The notes: generated by a model from the letters alone, not told the origin. 64,000 nucleotides of DNA from Sphingomonas oryzagri (GCF_029906645.1 NZ_JARYGZ010000001.1:1-64000), one strand, 5' to 3'. Shown: positions 49,140 to 62,719, numbered from the stretch's first letter. Numbers and translations: made by a program.

Positions 49140-50702
49140 TTAGGTGCCGCGCCGGCAGTTCGTGGCTGGTCGCAGCGGCGTGCGCAGGTCCCACCCCTCG
49201 AAGGCGCCGGACCGCACGGCCAGCCGGTAATGGCGGAGCAAATCGGCGAAGGCGGGATCGCGGCGGAAGAAGGCGAGGGGGTCGCCGGCCGCATCACCCC
49301 CCGGCACGGGGCGCTGGAAGACGATGCGGCGCGGCGGCAGGCAGCGATAATCCTGCACCGTCTCGGCGACGATCCTCCGGCCGAGCGCCGCCACTGCCGG
49401 ATCGCGCAGGCCGGAGGGGGTCATCGCCCACAACATCCAGTAGGCGTTGTAGCGGCTGGGGTAGCGGAAGCCGTCATTCCAGACGTGCGGCCATGCGATG
49501 GCGATTTCGGTGCTGACGAACGCGACGGCATCGCCCCGTCGGAGGCCGGTGAGGACGGGATCGACCCCGAGCGTCGGCGGAGGCGGCGGTGCCGGCATCA
49601 GCGGCTGGGCGAGCGGGAGGATGATGGTGGCGGGCGCCACCAGGCGGGCCGTCACCGGAAGTTTCTGCCACGCTTCGGCAAGTAGTGCGGCGAGCGCCAG
49701 GATCAGGCAGCCGGTCGCCGCGATGGCGTGATAGGGCCAGCCCTTGTGCTGCACCCACCAGGCGAGGGCGAAGCCGGTGGCCGCGATCAGTAGCGCCGTC
49801 GTCAGCGGCGCCGATCCCCGCCGCAACAGCAGGAGCGAGGGCAGCAGGACGAGCAGCGCCAGGCCCCAGAGATATTGGGACAGCTGGATCATCTGCCACA
49901 GCGGGCGCGAGGCGGCGGCGCCGTAGGCGAGCCGCAGATCGGGCACGACGCGGATCAGATAGTCCGGCGTGACGATTAGCAGGGCCGCCGCGTAGAGCAG
50001 GGCCACCAGCATCAGCCCGGCGACCTCCGGCCGCAACGGACTGCGCCAGCCGCGCCCCTGCCTCGCCAGCAGCCAGAATTCGATCAGTACGGGCACGCCC
50101 GCGAAATAGTGCTTGAGCGCGAAGCCGAGGCCGCCGCCGATCCCGATCGCTAAGGCCAGCCGCGTGTCCACCGTGCCCCCCTGCCGACGGGCAGCGGCGA
50201 GCGCGGCATAGGGGATCGCTGCGATCAGCGCATATTGCTCGCGCTGCCCGGTGTCGCCGAACGGCATCGCCAGCATCAGCCAGGTGGCGAGCAGCAGCAG
50301 CGCGATCCGATGGGGGGTGGGGATGGTGCCGGTCAGGCGCTCGGTCGCGCCGAGCGAGGTGGTGGATGCCGCGCCGAGCGCGAGGACCAGCATCGCCTCT
50401 GGCTGGATGCCGGTGAGGCTCGCCGCTGCGTCCACCGGCATCGCCATCCAGAACCACAGCGGCGGGTTGGTCTCCATGATGTCGCGGTAGAACACCGCGC
50501 CCTCGCGCAGCCGATGCGCGACCCACAATTGCCAGGCGACATCGGTGGTGAAGGGGGGCGGCGCGAACAGCACGAAGCCGATCGCCAGCAATATTGGCGC
50601 GGCGATCGCCACCAGCAGCGCCTCGCGCCCGCGGACATGCGTCATCCACGACCGGCGGGCGGACGGCAGATCGAGCGGCATGGAGGGCGAAAGGGGTGGC
50701 AC
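49140..50702 (-). CDS. polytopic GT-C-like membrane protein
   Basis: A 520-residue protein with about ten hydrophobic helices between residues 25 and 370 and a soluble C-terminal domain. The first loop TTDVAWQLWVAHRLREGAV and YRDIMETNPPLWFWMA resemble the acidic loop of GT-C (ArnT/PMT) glycosyltransferases, which use polyprenyl-phosphate sugars. The GTG at 50702 is favoured because GGGAGAG stands five bases upstream; an ATG at 50681 lacks one. The donor and acceptor are unknown, and the family call is moderate. Confidence 0.7.
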   Translation of the reverse strand: MPPLSPSMPLDLPSARRSWMTHVRGREALLVAIAAPILLAIGFVLFAPPPFTTDVAWQLWVAHRLREGAVFYRDIMETNPPLWFWMAMPVDAAASLTGIQPEAMLVLALGAASTTSLGATERLTGTIPTPHRIALLLLATWLMLAMPFGDTGQREQYALIAAIPYAALAAARRQGGTVDTRLALAIGIGGGLGFALKHYFAGVPVLIEFWLLARQGRGWRSPLRPEVAGLMLVALLYAAALLIVTPDYLIRVVPDLRLAYGAAASRPLWQMIQLSQYLWGLALLVLLPSLLLLRRGSAPLTTALLIAATGFALAWWVQHKGWPYHAIAATGCLILALAALLAEAWQKLPVTARLVAPATIILPLAQPLMPAPPPPPTLGVDPVLTGLRRGDAVAFVSTEIAIAWPHVWNDGFRYPSRYNAYWMLWAMTPSGLRDPAVAALGRRIVAETVQDYRCLPPRRIVFQRPVPGGDAAGDPLAFFRRDPAFADLLRHYRLAVRSGAFEGWDLRTPLRPATNCRRGT

Positions 50703-50749
50703 GGACTCTCCCGACGGGAAGCCGGCACCCTAGCCGCGGATGGGTAAAG

Positions 50750-50765
50750 CGCTCCCTAAGGAGCG
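50750..50765 (-). terminator. possible terminator hairpin after atpC
   Basis: A 6-base stem CGCTCC/GGAGCG with a 4-base loop lies 11 bases after the atpC stop. On the minus strand it is followed by only CTTT, so it would be a weak terminator at best. It separates the ATP synthase operon from the membrane-protein gene. Confidence 0.35.
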
Positions 50766-50775
50766 GAGGCGCCGA

Positions 50776-51087
50776 TCAGTGGTCGGCGCGGGCCGGGTGG
50801 CCGTGGGTCGCGGCGTCCGCGCCGCTCAGCACCTCGGCATGTTCGGCGAGAATGGTCAGGCCCTTTTCGGTCACCTCGGCGAAACCGCCCTGCACGCGCA
50901 CGCGCTGCACGATCTGCGTCATCGAGGAATAGACCAGCACCTCACCGTCGCGCACCGTCGACATCAGCGGCGCGTGGCCGGCGAGCACGCCGAAATCACC
51001 CTCGGTGCCGGGAACGACGACCATATAGGCGTCCTCCGACAGGATCTTCTTTTCCGGGGTGACGAGCTCGAAATGTACGTCGGCCAT
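50776..51087 (-). CDS. atpC: F1 ATP synthase epsilon subunit, short form
   Basis: A 103-residue epsilon subunit. Residues 1-85 form the beta-sandwich ([36 protein letters not shown]), and the usual C-terminal helical hairpin is missing; only a short acidic/His tail follows. The helical domain normally inhibits ATP hydrolysis, so here inhibition must come from elsewhere, such as the alphaproteobacterial zeta subunit. Last gene of atpHAGDC. Confidence 0.94.
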   Translation of the reverse strand: MADVHFELVTPEKKILSEDAYMVVVPGTEGDFGVLAGHAPLMSTVRDGEVLVYSSMTQIVQRVRVQGGFAEVTEKGLTILAEHAEVLSGADAATHGHPARADH

Positions 51088-51101
51088 GCTCTTGTCCTCG
51101 A

Positions 51102-51127
51102 CCCTCTCCCGGCGATGCGGGAGAGGG
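51102..51127. repeat. intercistronic inverted repeat between atpD and atpC
   Basis: CCCTCTCCCG (51102-51111) and CGGGAGAGGG (51118-51127) are perfect 10-base arms around a 6-base loop. It lies inside the operon between the atpD stop and atpC start on the minus strand and may affect the ratio of epsilon to beta or mRNA stability. No T-run follows. Confidence 0.6.
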
Positions 51128-51154
51128 GGATATCAGTGGAAGGAGGCGAGGGGC

Positions 51155-53514
<2,360 letters not shown>

Positions 53515-53535
53515 TGCGGACCCTTAAAGTTCAGA

Positions 53536-55622
<2,087 letters not shown>

Positions 55623-55663
55623 GCGAGACCCATCCCCCGAAGAAATTGCTTTTGCCCCATACG

Positions 55664-55692
55664 AAAAAGGGGGCGCCCCATAAGGCGTCCCC
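55664..55692 (-). promoter_or_regulatory. terminator-like hairpin in the atpH leader (attenuator candidate)
   Basis: On the minus strand, GGGGACGCC (55692-55684) and GGCGCCCCC (55677-55669) form a 9-base stem with one mismatch and a 6-base loop, followed by five T (55668-55664). It lies 41 bases before the atpH start, in the same direction. As no minus-strand gene lies upstream, it would act in the atp leader, or end antisense transcription. Confidence 0.5.
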
Positions 55693-55852
55693 GCATGGGT
55701 CGCGGGCCGGTTAGCAGGGGAGGGCAAGGGATGCAAGGCTGGCGACCCCGACCCTTGGGACGAGGGCGCAGCGATAGCTTTGAGAGCAAGCGGCGGGACG
55801 CGAGTGGCGGGAATCAGGCCTAGATCGAGGTCTCCCAAGCGATGGAGAATGT

Positions 55853-56314
55853 ATGACTTATCGTATCCAAGGCCTCAATCCCGCGCGGTTCGCCGACCCG
55901 GAAGCGCTGATCGCCGACGGGGCGATTCGCATGACGGCGGGCGCCGACAGCGGCTATCCGTGCCGGGTCACGCTGCAGGATGCCGAGCCGGGCGAAACCG
56001 TGTTGTTGCTGAACTATGTGTCGGCCGATGTGCGGACGCCCTTCCGGACTACGCACGCCATCTTCGTGCGGGAGGGGGCGACGACGGCGCCGCGCTATGA
56101 CGACGAGGCGCCCGCTTATCTGGAGCAGCGGCCGCTGAGCCTGCGCGGGTTCGACGGCGCCGGCATGATCCGCGCGGCCGCCAACGCGGCACCGGGCGGT
56201 GCGGATGCGGGCATCCGGGGGCTGCTGGAGGATGAGGAGATCGACTATGTGGATGTCCACCACGCGGCCTGGGGTTGCTTCCTCGCGCGGGCACATCGGA
56301 GCGGAGATGCCTGA
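55853..56314 (+). CDS. DUF1203 family protein
   Basis: A 153-residue protein matching DUF1203: SGYPCRVTLQDAEPGE and LLLNYVSADVRTPFRTTHAIFVRE. A Cys at residue 37, and DVHHAAWGC near the C-terminus, are its most conserved-looking polar positions. The family has no proven function. It overlaps ada by 8 bases, so the pair is co-transcribed; a role in alkylation stress is a guess from context only. Confidence 0.85.
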   Translation: MTYRIQGLNPARFADPEALIADGAIRMTAGADSGYPCRVTLQDAEPGETVLLLNYVSADVRTPFRTTHAIFVREGATTAPRYDDEAPAYLEQRPLSLRGFDGAGMIRAAANAAPGGADAGIRGLLEDEEIDYVDVHHAAWGCFLARAHRSGDA

Positions 56315-57365
56315 GACGGAAGCCTCTCTTGACGACGAGGGCCGCTGGGATGCGGTGCTCAGGCGCGACCGGGCGGCGGACGGATCGTTCGTCACCGGCG
56401 TGCTGACGACGGGCATCTATTGCCGCCCGTCCTGCGCGGCGCGGCACCCGAAGCGGGAGAATGTCCGTTTCTTCGCGGACGGCGCGGCGGCGCGGGCGGC
56501 GGACTTGCGCCCCTGCCTGCGCTGCAAGCCCGACGAGGTGGCGCGCGATGCCGAAGGTGTGGCGAAGGCGGTCGCGCTGATCGATCGGGCCGAGATGCCG
56601 CCGACGCTGGAGGAGATGGCGGCGGAGGCGGGCTATGCGCCGCACCACTTCCACCGCCTGTTTCGCAAGCGCACAGGGGTGACGCCTGCGGCTTACGCCC
56701 GTGCGGTGCGCGCGAAGCGGATGGAAGCGGCGCTCAAGGAGAATGAGCGCGTGACCGATGCGATCTACGATGCGGGCTTCTCCGGGCCGGGACGCTTCTA
56801 CGAGGAGGCTGATCAGCGGCTCGGCATGGCGCCCTCGACCTGGCGGCGCGGCGGCGGTGGCGAGACGATCCGCTGGGCGAGCGCCGACACCAGCTTCGGC
56901 CCGGTGATCGTCGCGGCGACGGCGCGCGGAATCTGCCGGCTGACCTTCGGCGGGATCGAGCAACTCCGGCAGGACTTCCCCCATGCCGCGATCGAGCCGG
57001 GCGGGGCGGAGATGGCCGATCTCGTCGCCCAGGCGGTCGCGGTGGTCGAGGAGCCGGGCCGCGCGCACGATCTGCCGCTCGATGTGCGCGGCACCGCCTT
57101 TCAGGAAGCGATCTGGCGCGAACTGTCGCAGATCCCGGCGGGCGAATCGGTAAGCTATGCGGCGTTGGCTGCGCGCGTCGGCAAACCGGGCGCGACGCGC
57201 GCGGCGGGGACGGCGTGCGGGGCCAACCCGGTGCCACTGCTCATCCCCTGCCACCGCGCGCGGCGCAGTGACGGATCGGCGGGCGGTTACGCGCTGGGAC
57301 TAGAGATGAAGGCGCGCATCCTCGCCCGCGAGGCGCCCGACACGCAGCGCGGGCTGTTCGACTAG
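56307..57365 (+). CDS. ada: Ada: bifunctional transcriptional activator / O6-methylguanine-DNA methyltransferase
   Basis: A 352-residue protein with three parts. The N-terminal zinc/methylphosphotriester domain has GIYCRPSC (Cys39, Cys43) and CLRC (Cys70, Cys73). An AraC-type HTH runs about residues 95-170 (AAEAGYAPHHFHRLFR). The C-terminal methyltransferase domain has the acceptor Cys315 in LLIPCHRARRSDG. GGAG at 56298-56301 precedes ATG 56307. It repairs alkylated DNA and, when methylated, activates repair genes. Its TAG stop shares CTAG with the convergent esterase stop. Confidence 0.95.
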   Translation: MPETEASLDDEGRWDAVLRRDRAADGSFVTGVLTTGIYCRPSCAARHPKRENVRFFADGAAARAADLRPCLRCKPDEVARDAEGVAKAVALIDRAEMPPTLEEMAAEAGYAPHHFHRLFRKRTGVTPAAYARAVRAKRMEAALKENERVTDAIYDAGFSGPGRFYEEADQRLGMAPSTWRRGGGGETIRWASADTSFGPVIVAATARGICRLTFGGIEQLRQDFPHAAIEPGGAEMADLVAQAVAVVEEPGRAHDLPLDVRGTAFQEAIWRELSQIPAGESVSYAALAARVGKPGATRAAGTACGANPVPLLIPCHRARRSDGSAGGYALGLEMKARILAREAPDTQRGLFD

Positions 57366-58930
57366 GCGCCCTTGGCGCGCGCCGTCGCGGCCATCTGGCG
57401 GGCGATATCGGTAATGAGCGCATCGGGATCGCCGTCGCGAACGAACACGCTGCCATGGTCTGCGCCCGGCACGTAGGTGAAGTCGGCATGGGCGCCCAGC
57501 CGGTGCAGCAGCGCCTCCAGCCGGTGCGCGGGCCGATCGAGGTAGAACGTGTCCGCCGACCCCACGGTCAGGTGGATCTTCCCGTCGAGATCGGGGCGCA
57601 GCGTCGGCCAGTCGCGTTCGATCTTCGCCGCGATGTCGTAATGCGCGCGCCAGTAGGCGGCGACCTCCGGATCGATGCGGCCGGTCGTGCGATCGTAGAG
57701 GCGCATCGGCGTGCCGTCGGCGCCACGCGGGCTGAACACCCACTCGAACGATCGGAACTGGCCGCCATCGTGGCCGAGCACATCCTCCAGCCGCGCGAAG
57801 TCGCCCATCAGGCCAGTCACCCGCTCATGGTCGCGGCTGAGCGGGCGGGGGCGGCCGGCCTCGTCGGTGTAGAAATTGCCGGGTTTGTAGAGATCGACAC
57901 CGATGAAATCGTGGAAGTCCACCGGATCGGGCGAGATCGGCCAAGTGCCCCCGAACATCTTGGGGTAGGCGACCTGCGCCCACAGCGCGAACCAGCCGCC
58001 CGAGCTGTGGCCGGTGAGGAAGCGCCCGTCGGCCCGCGCATCCATACGGTAATTGCGTTCGAGGAACGGGATCAATTCCGTGGTGAGCGCCGTGCTCCAC
58101 GGGCCGTTGTTCACGCTATCGGCGAATTCGTGCGTGCCGGTCGGCCCCGAATGATCGAGGAACACCCAGATCATCGGCGGGATGCGCCCGGCCTTCTCCA
58201 GCCGCCAGATCCGCGCCGCCCAGGCGATGTCGGCATGTTGCGAGGTGCCGAAGCCGCCGGTCTGGTAGACGGTCGGCCAGGTCTTGCGGTGGTCGTTCTC
58301 GTCATAACCCGGTGGGCGGAGCACCAGCGCGTGCATCTCGGTCTGCCGGCCGGAGAAGGCGGCGAGCGAAGCGCTGCGGTAGAAGATCTCGTCGCAATGC
58401 GGCTTGGCGGCGGCCACCGCGCGCTGCTCGGCGACCGCATCGTCCGAAAAGTCCCACGGCGCGCGGGCCGGAAGGGCATGATCGAGTGCGATCGTGGTGG
58501 GCGATGCCTGCGGCCAGTGCAGCGTGGTGACCTGCGAAACGAGGTCGCCCGCACCGGCGCCGCCATAGCCATAGTCGCCGTTGCGATCGAGCAGGGCCTG
58601 CACCCGATAATCGCCGGGCGGCAAGGCGGCGAAGCTCGCAGGGAAAGCGGCGTCGCTTGTGTCGATCGACACGCTGCGGCCGGCACCGAACGTCGCCACG
58701 TCGCGTGCGGCGGTGGAGACGGAGTCGTGCGGGCCGAACTCGTTGGCGTCGATGCGGTCGGCACGAGCGTTGGCGTCGGTCGCCGGCTCCACCATCAGCA
58801 GCAGGCGGCCCGATGCGTCCCCGCTCCAGCCGGCCGGCAGGGTGACGGTCATCCGCGTGTCGGGCGCCGGGGCCGAACCCGACAGGGCGGCACTCGCAAG
58901 CGCGAGGACGAGCGTTTTCGCGATCCGCAC
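57362..58930 (-). CDS. secreted esterase, esterase-D/feruloyl-esterase type alpha/beta hydrolase
   Basis: A 522-residue protein with a signal peptide (about residues 1-20), then a beta-rich domain of about 150 residues, then an esterase-D-like domain (PF00756 type). The nucleophile elbow is LTGHSSGGW (Ser about 320), and the His is in ADHGSVF. WPTVYQTGGFG and MIWVFLDHSG are usual segments. The only start is GTG 58930, with poor Shine-Dalgarno. The substrate may be an acylated sugar or siderophore; neither is supported by neighbours. Confidence 0.82.
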   Translation of the reverse strand: MRIAKTLVLALASAALSGSAPAPDTRMTVTLPAGWSGDASGRLLLMVEPATDANARADRIDANEFGPHDSVSTAARDVATFGAGRSVSIDTSDAAFPASFAALPPGDYRVQALLDRNGDYGYGGAGAGDLVSQVTTLHWPQASPTTIALDHALPARAPWDFSDDAVAEQRAVAAAKPHCDEIFYRSASLAAFSGRQTEMHALVLRPPGYDENDHRKTWPTVYQTGGFGTSQHADIAWAARIWRLEKAGRIPPMIWVFLDHSGPTGTHEFADSVNNGPWSTALTTELIPFLERNYRMDARADGRFLTGHSSGGWFALWAQVAYPKMFGGTWPISPDPVDFHDFIGVDLYKPGNFYTDEAGRPRPLSRDHERVTGLMGDFARLEDVLGHDGGQFRSFEWVFSPRGADGTPMRLYDRTTGRIDPEVAAYWRAHYDIAAKIERDWPTLRPDLDGKIHLTVGSADTFYLDRPAHRLEALLHRLGAHADFTYVPGADHGSVFVRDGDPDALITDIARQMAATARAKGA

Positions 58931-58942
58931 CGCGCGCGCCGG

Positions 58943-59533
58943 TTAGCGTCCGGGGCCTTGTTGCTGGCCGACCGTCGGGCCGGTGGTGGGAAGTTCCGGG
59001 GCGTCCTGGTGCGCGGCCGCCTTCTCGGCGACCGTCAGGATGCCGTCGTGATTGGTGTCCATCATGTCGAACGCCTTGAGCGGGCGGACGCTCGCTTCGG
59101 ACAGGCTCAGCTTGCCGTCGTGATTCGAATCGACATTGTCGAAGGCGCGGTTGGCGGCGTCGAGCATCCGCTGCGCCGCTTCCTTGGTCGGCGGCGCGTC
59201 GCGGTTGAGGATGATCGACATCCGCGCGGCGAATTCCTTGCGGCTGATGAAGCCGTCGTGATTGGTATCGGCCAGATCGAACGTCTTCTTGATCTGCGCC
59301 ATCATCTGCGCGCGCGTGATGTCGCCGGTGGCGGCGGGCGGCGTGGGCCTGGCGACCAGAGGCTTGGTGGATGCGGACTTGGCGGAGGCGGATTTCGCTG
59401 GCGCAGTCTTCTTCGCCGGCACCGCCTTCTTGTCCGGAGCGGCGGAGAGCGGGGCGGCGAAGCCCAGCCCGATCAGCGCGATCGCGGCAGCGGCGGACGA
59501 GCGGGCAAAGAGCAAGGGCAATCTCCAGATCAT
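58943..59533 (-). CDS. secreted three-EF-hand calcium-binding protein
   Basis: A 196-residue protein with a signal peptide (about residues 1-31), then an Ala/Lys/Pro linker. Three canonical EF-hand loops follow: DTNHDGFISRKE, DSNHDGKLSLSE and DTNHDGILTVAE, each with Asp at 1, 3, 5 and Glu at 12. It should bind Ca2+ in the periplasm or outside. The tail is Pro/Gln/Gly-rich. It lies 12 bases upstream of the esterase gene in the same direction, so an operon is likely. Such calmodulin-like proteins are common in this lineage; the role is unknown. Confidence 0.87.
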   Translation of the reverse strand: MIWRLPLLFARSSAAAAIALIGLGFAAPLSAAPDKKAVPAKKTAPAKSASAKSASTKPLVARPTPPAATGDITRAQMMAQIKKTFDLADTNHDGFISRKEFAARMSIILNRDAPPTKEAAQRMLDAANRAFDNVDSNHDGKLSLSEASVRPLKAFDMMDTNHDGILTVAEKAAAHQDAPELPTTGPTVGQQQGPGR

Positions 59534-59557
59534 CGGCCAAGCGTGACGGTCGTACGC

Positions 59558-61726
59558 TTACAGGAAGCTGTACGGGTCCACATCCACCGCGACGCGAACG
59601 CCGCGCGGCCATTCGAGCGCGCTTAACCATTGCCGGATCACGTCCTGCACGTCCAGCGTTCGCCGCGCATGGACGAGCAGGCGCTGGCGATGGCGGCCGC
59701 GGAGCATGGCGAGCGGGGCGGGAGCAGGGCCGAACACCATCATTCCCTCGGTCTCCGGCGCGGAGAGGCCGATGCGGTTGGCGGTTTCCACCGCCTCGTC
59801 GAGCTTTTCGGAGGAAACGATGATCGCGGCGTAGCGGCCGAAGGGCGGGGCGCCTGCTTCGCGCCTGCTCTCGGTCTCGGCGGCGTAGAAACTCTCGGCA
59901 TCGCCCGTCACCAGCGCCTGGATCACCGGCGCGCCCGGCTCGCGGGTCTGGAGGAAGACGCGGCCCGGCTTGGCACCTCGCCCGGCGCGTCCGGCCACCT
60001 GCGCGATCTGCTGGAAGCTGCGCTCGGCGGCGCGCAGGTCGCCGCCCTGCAGGCCGAGATCGGCGTCCACCACGCCGACCAAAGTCAGGTTGGGGAAGTG
60101 ATAGCCCTTGGTGATCAACTGCGTGCCGATCACGATGTCGATGTCGCCGGCCTCCATGCGATTGACGAACTCGGCGGCCTTTGCGGGGGACCAGATCGTG
60201 TCCGAGGTGACGATCGCTACCTTCGCTTCGGGAAACAACGCCGAAACCTCGTCGGCGATGCGCTCGACACCGGGGCCGCAGGCGACGAGGCTGTCCTCCT
60301 CATGACATTCGGGGCAGGCGGCCGGCGGTGGCATGACATGGCCGCAATGGTGGCAGGCGAGCCGCGCCAGCAGCCGATGCTCGACCATCCACGCCGTGCA
60401 GTTCGGGCAGCGGAAGCGGTGGCCGCAATGGCGGCAGAGCGTCAGTGGTGCGTAGCCGCGCCGGTTGAGGAACAGCAGGGCCTGCTCGCCTTTTCCGACG
60501 GTCTCCTCGATCGCGGCGACCAGTGAGGGGGCGAGCCAGCGCTGTTTGGCCGGCGGATCCTGAGTGAGATCGATCGTCTCGATCGTCGGCATCTGCGCCA
60601 CGCCGTAACGTCCGGGCAGCTTCAGCTCGCGATACTTGCCGATCTCGACCATCTGGCGCGTCTCGATCGCGGGCGTGGCGGAGGCCAAGACGATCGGCAC
60701 CTGCTCGAACGACGCGCGCATCACCGCGACGTCGCGGGCGTGGTACATCACGCCGTCTTCCTGCTTGAAGCTGGTCTCATGCGCTTCATCGACGACGATC
60801 AGGCCGAGGTCGCGATACGGCAGGAAGAGGGCCGATCGCGCCCCACACACCACCTTCGCCTCCCCGCTCGCGATCGCCCGCCACGCGCGGCGGCGCTGGG
60901 ATTGGCGCAGGTCCGAATGCCAGGCGACCGGCAGATGCCCGAAGCGCGCCTCGAAGCGCTTGAGGAACGGCTCGGTCAGCGCGATTTCGGGGAGCAGGAC
61001 GAGGCTCTGCCGCCCGGCGGCGACTGCCGCCGCGATGCCCTCGAAATACACCTCGGTCTTGCCCGATCCGGTGACGCCGTCGAGCAGATAGGGCTGGAAG
61101 GCTTGGGCCTCCACCGCCGTGACGATCGTGTTCGCCACCGATCGCTGCTCGGCGGAAAGCTCGGGCGGGGCGAAGGCGGGATCGGGAAGTGGATAGGGAT
61201 CGTCCACCGCGACCTCCACCGCCTCGATCGCGCCGACCTTCACCAGTCCCCGGATCACGCCGTCCGACACGTCGGCGATGGCGGCGAGTTCGCGCACCAG
61301 CCCCTGCCGCTCGCCGATCCGCTCGAGCGCCTGCTGGCGCTGCGCGGTGAGGCGTTCCGGCACATGGCCGGTGGCGCGATACTCGATCACCGTCCGCCCG
61401 CCATCGAGCGCGCTTGCCGAGGCCAGCGCCATGCGCAGCACGGCGGCGGGCGGGGCGAGGTAATAATTCGCGGTCCACTCGATCAGCCGGCGCAGTGGTG
61501 CCGCGAGCGGCGGCAGATCGTAGACGCCGAGCAGGTTGCGCAGGCGGTTGTCGCCCACCTCCGCGTCGGAGGGCATACGTTCCGGCTCCCAAACCACGCC
61601 GGCGATCTGGCGGGGCCCAAGCGGCGCCAGCACGATCGACCCCGGCTCGACCTGCATCTCGCGCGGCACGCGATAATCGAGCGGGCCGAGCGCGGAGTTG
61701 AGCAGGAGGACGCGGGCGCGGGACAT
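59558..61726 (-). CDS. priA: primosomal replication helicase PriA
   Basis: A 722-residue helicase restarting stalled replication forks. Walker A is GVTGSGKTEVY, and the DEAH box is VVDEAHETSF. Zinc cysteines form CRHCGHRFRCPNC and CHHCGH...CPEC, splitting the helicase core as in PriA. QVAGRAGRG is motif VI. ATG 61726 follows TGGGGGG; ATG 61738 is the alternative. DnaB-loading partners are elsewhere in the genome. It is divergent from the GNAT gene. Confidence 0.95.
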   Translation of the reverse strand: MSRARVLLLNSALGPLDYRVPREMQVEPGSIVLAPLGPRQIAGVVWEPERMPSDAEVGDNRLRNLLGVYDLPPLAAPLRRLIEWTANYYLAPPAAVLRMALASASALDGGRTVIEYRATGHVPERLTAQRQQALERIGERQGLVRELAAIADVSDGVIRGLVKVGAIEAVEVAVDDPYPLPDPAFAPPELSAEQRSVANTIVTAVEAQAFQPYLLDGVTGSGKTEVYFEGIAAAVAAGRQSLVLLPEIALTEPFLKRFEARFGHLPVAWHSDLRQSQRRRAWRAIASGEAKVVCGARSALFLPYRDLGLIVVDEAHETSFKQEDGVMYHARDVAVMRASFEQVPIVLASATPAIETRQMVEIGKYRELKLPGRYGVAQMPTIETIDLTQDPPAKQRWLAPSLVAAIEETVGKGEQALLFLNRRGYAPLTLCRHCGHRFRCPNCTAWMVEHRLLARLACHHCGHVMPPPAACPECHEEDSLVACGPGVERIADEVSALFPEAKVAIVTSDTIWSPAKAAEFVNRMEAGDIDIVIGTQLITKGYHFPNLTLVGVVDADLGLQGGDLRAAERSFQQIAQVAGRAGRGAKPGRVFLQTREPGAPVIQALVTGDAESFYAAETESRREAGAPPFGRYAAIIVSSEKLDEAVETANRIGLSAPETEGMMVFGPAPAPLAMLRGRHRQRLLVHARRTLDVQDVIRQWLSALEWPRGVRVAVDVDPYSFL

Positions 61727-61821
61727 CGCCCCCCACATCGGGGATCGACGAGGCGAGCGCAACCGGGCTTCCCAGCGCCCCGCAGAGGTGCTTTACTGTG
61801 GTGGTACAGTGCGAGGTGGCG

Positions 61822-62322
61822 ATGCTGGAAACCGAACGGCTCACGATCAGGCGGATCACGATCGACGACGCCTCCTTCATGATCGCGACGCTCAACGATC
61901 CGGGTTTCCTCGCCAATATCGGCGATCGCGGCGTGCGCACCGTGGAAGATGCCGAAACCTACATCCGCGACCGCATCCTCGCTTCCTACGAAGCGAACGG
62001 CTTCGGCATGTTCCGCGTGGCGCTGAAGGAGAATGACGAGGGGATCGGCACGGTCGGCTTCGTCAAGCGCGACGGGCTTGACGGGCCGGACCTCGGCTTT
62101 GCCTTCCTCCAGGCCCATACCGGCAAGGGCTATGGCCACGAGGCGGCGCGTGCTCTGATGGACTGGGGACGGGAGGCGCTGGACATGCCGCCGCTGCTCG
62201 CGATCACGGCGCCCGACAATCACGCCTCCGCCGCGCTGTTGGCGAAACTGGGGTTCCGCGAGGAAGGACGCATCACGCTGCCGACGCACGGCGGCGAGAG
62301 CCGGCTGTTCGTGCAGGGCTGA
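61822..62322 (+). CDS. GNAT-family N-acetyltransferase (RimJ/RimL-like)
   Basis: A 166-residue acetyltransferase. It opens LETERLTIRRIT, as in RimJ/RimL-type proteins. The acetyl-CoA loop is HTGKGYGHEAARAL (the Q/RxxGxG/A site), and the C-terminal ITAPDNHASAALLAKLGF is typical. GAGG at 61813-61816 five bases before ATG 61822 decides the start; the ATG-like GTG at 61798 is not needed. The acceptor is unknown. It overlaps the next gene by one base (TGATG). Confidence 0.88.
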   Translation: MLETERLTIRRITIDDASFMIATLNDPGFLANIGDRGVRTVEDAETYIRDRILASYEANGFGMFRVALKENDEGIGTVGFVKRDGLDGPDLGFAFLQAHTGKGYGHEAARALMDWGREALDMPPLLAITAPDNHASAALLAKLGFREEGRITLPTHGGESRLFVQG

Positions 62323-62663
62323 TGCTCCCCCTGCTGCTCGCTCTGGCGACGCCGGACATCGATACGGCGATCACGGACGCGATCGATCCCTGCGCCGCCG
62401 CTCGGCGGGAAGGCGGCATCACCGTCTGCGCGCGCACCAAGGAGGAGCAGGATCGCCGCTTCCGCCTGCCGCCGGAGCCTGATCATGGCTTCGATCCGCG
62501 GGGATCGGTGGACAGCGTCTCGCGCTCGCGGCACCGGCTGATCGACGGCGACGGCGCCAACACCGATCTGACGCGCGGCTCCTGCAGCGCGGTGGGGGCG
62601 AGCGGCTGGACCGGATGCCAGATCAAGAAATGGGGTGAGATGGATCAGCAGAAGGGCTGGTGA
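62322..62663 (+). CDS. small secreted hypothetical protein with cysteines
   Basis: A 113-residue protein overlapping the GNAT stop by one base. It has a short hydrophobic N-terminus (MLPLLLALA) that may act as a signal. Cysteines are in IDPCAAA, ITVCART, GSCSAV and TGCQIK, so two disulphides are possible. I recognise no family; it resembles short lineage-specific secreted proteins. The C-terminus, WGEMDQQKGW, is unremarkable. Confidence 0.6.
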   Translation: MLPLLLALATPDIDTAITDAIDPCAAARREGGITVCARTKEEQDRRFRLPPEPDHGFDPRGSVDSVSRSRHRLIDGDGANTDLTRGSCSAVGASGWTGCQIKKWGEMDQQKGW

Positions 62664-62719
62664 TCGCCGTGCCGCATTGCGCCATTTCCTTTTAACCATG
62701 TCGCGCTAAGCTCTGTTTC

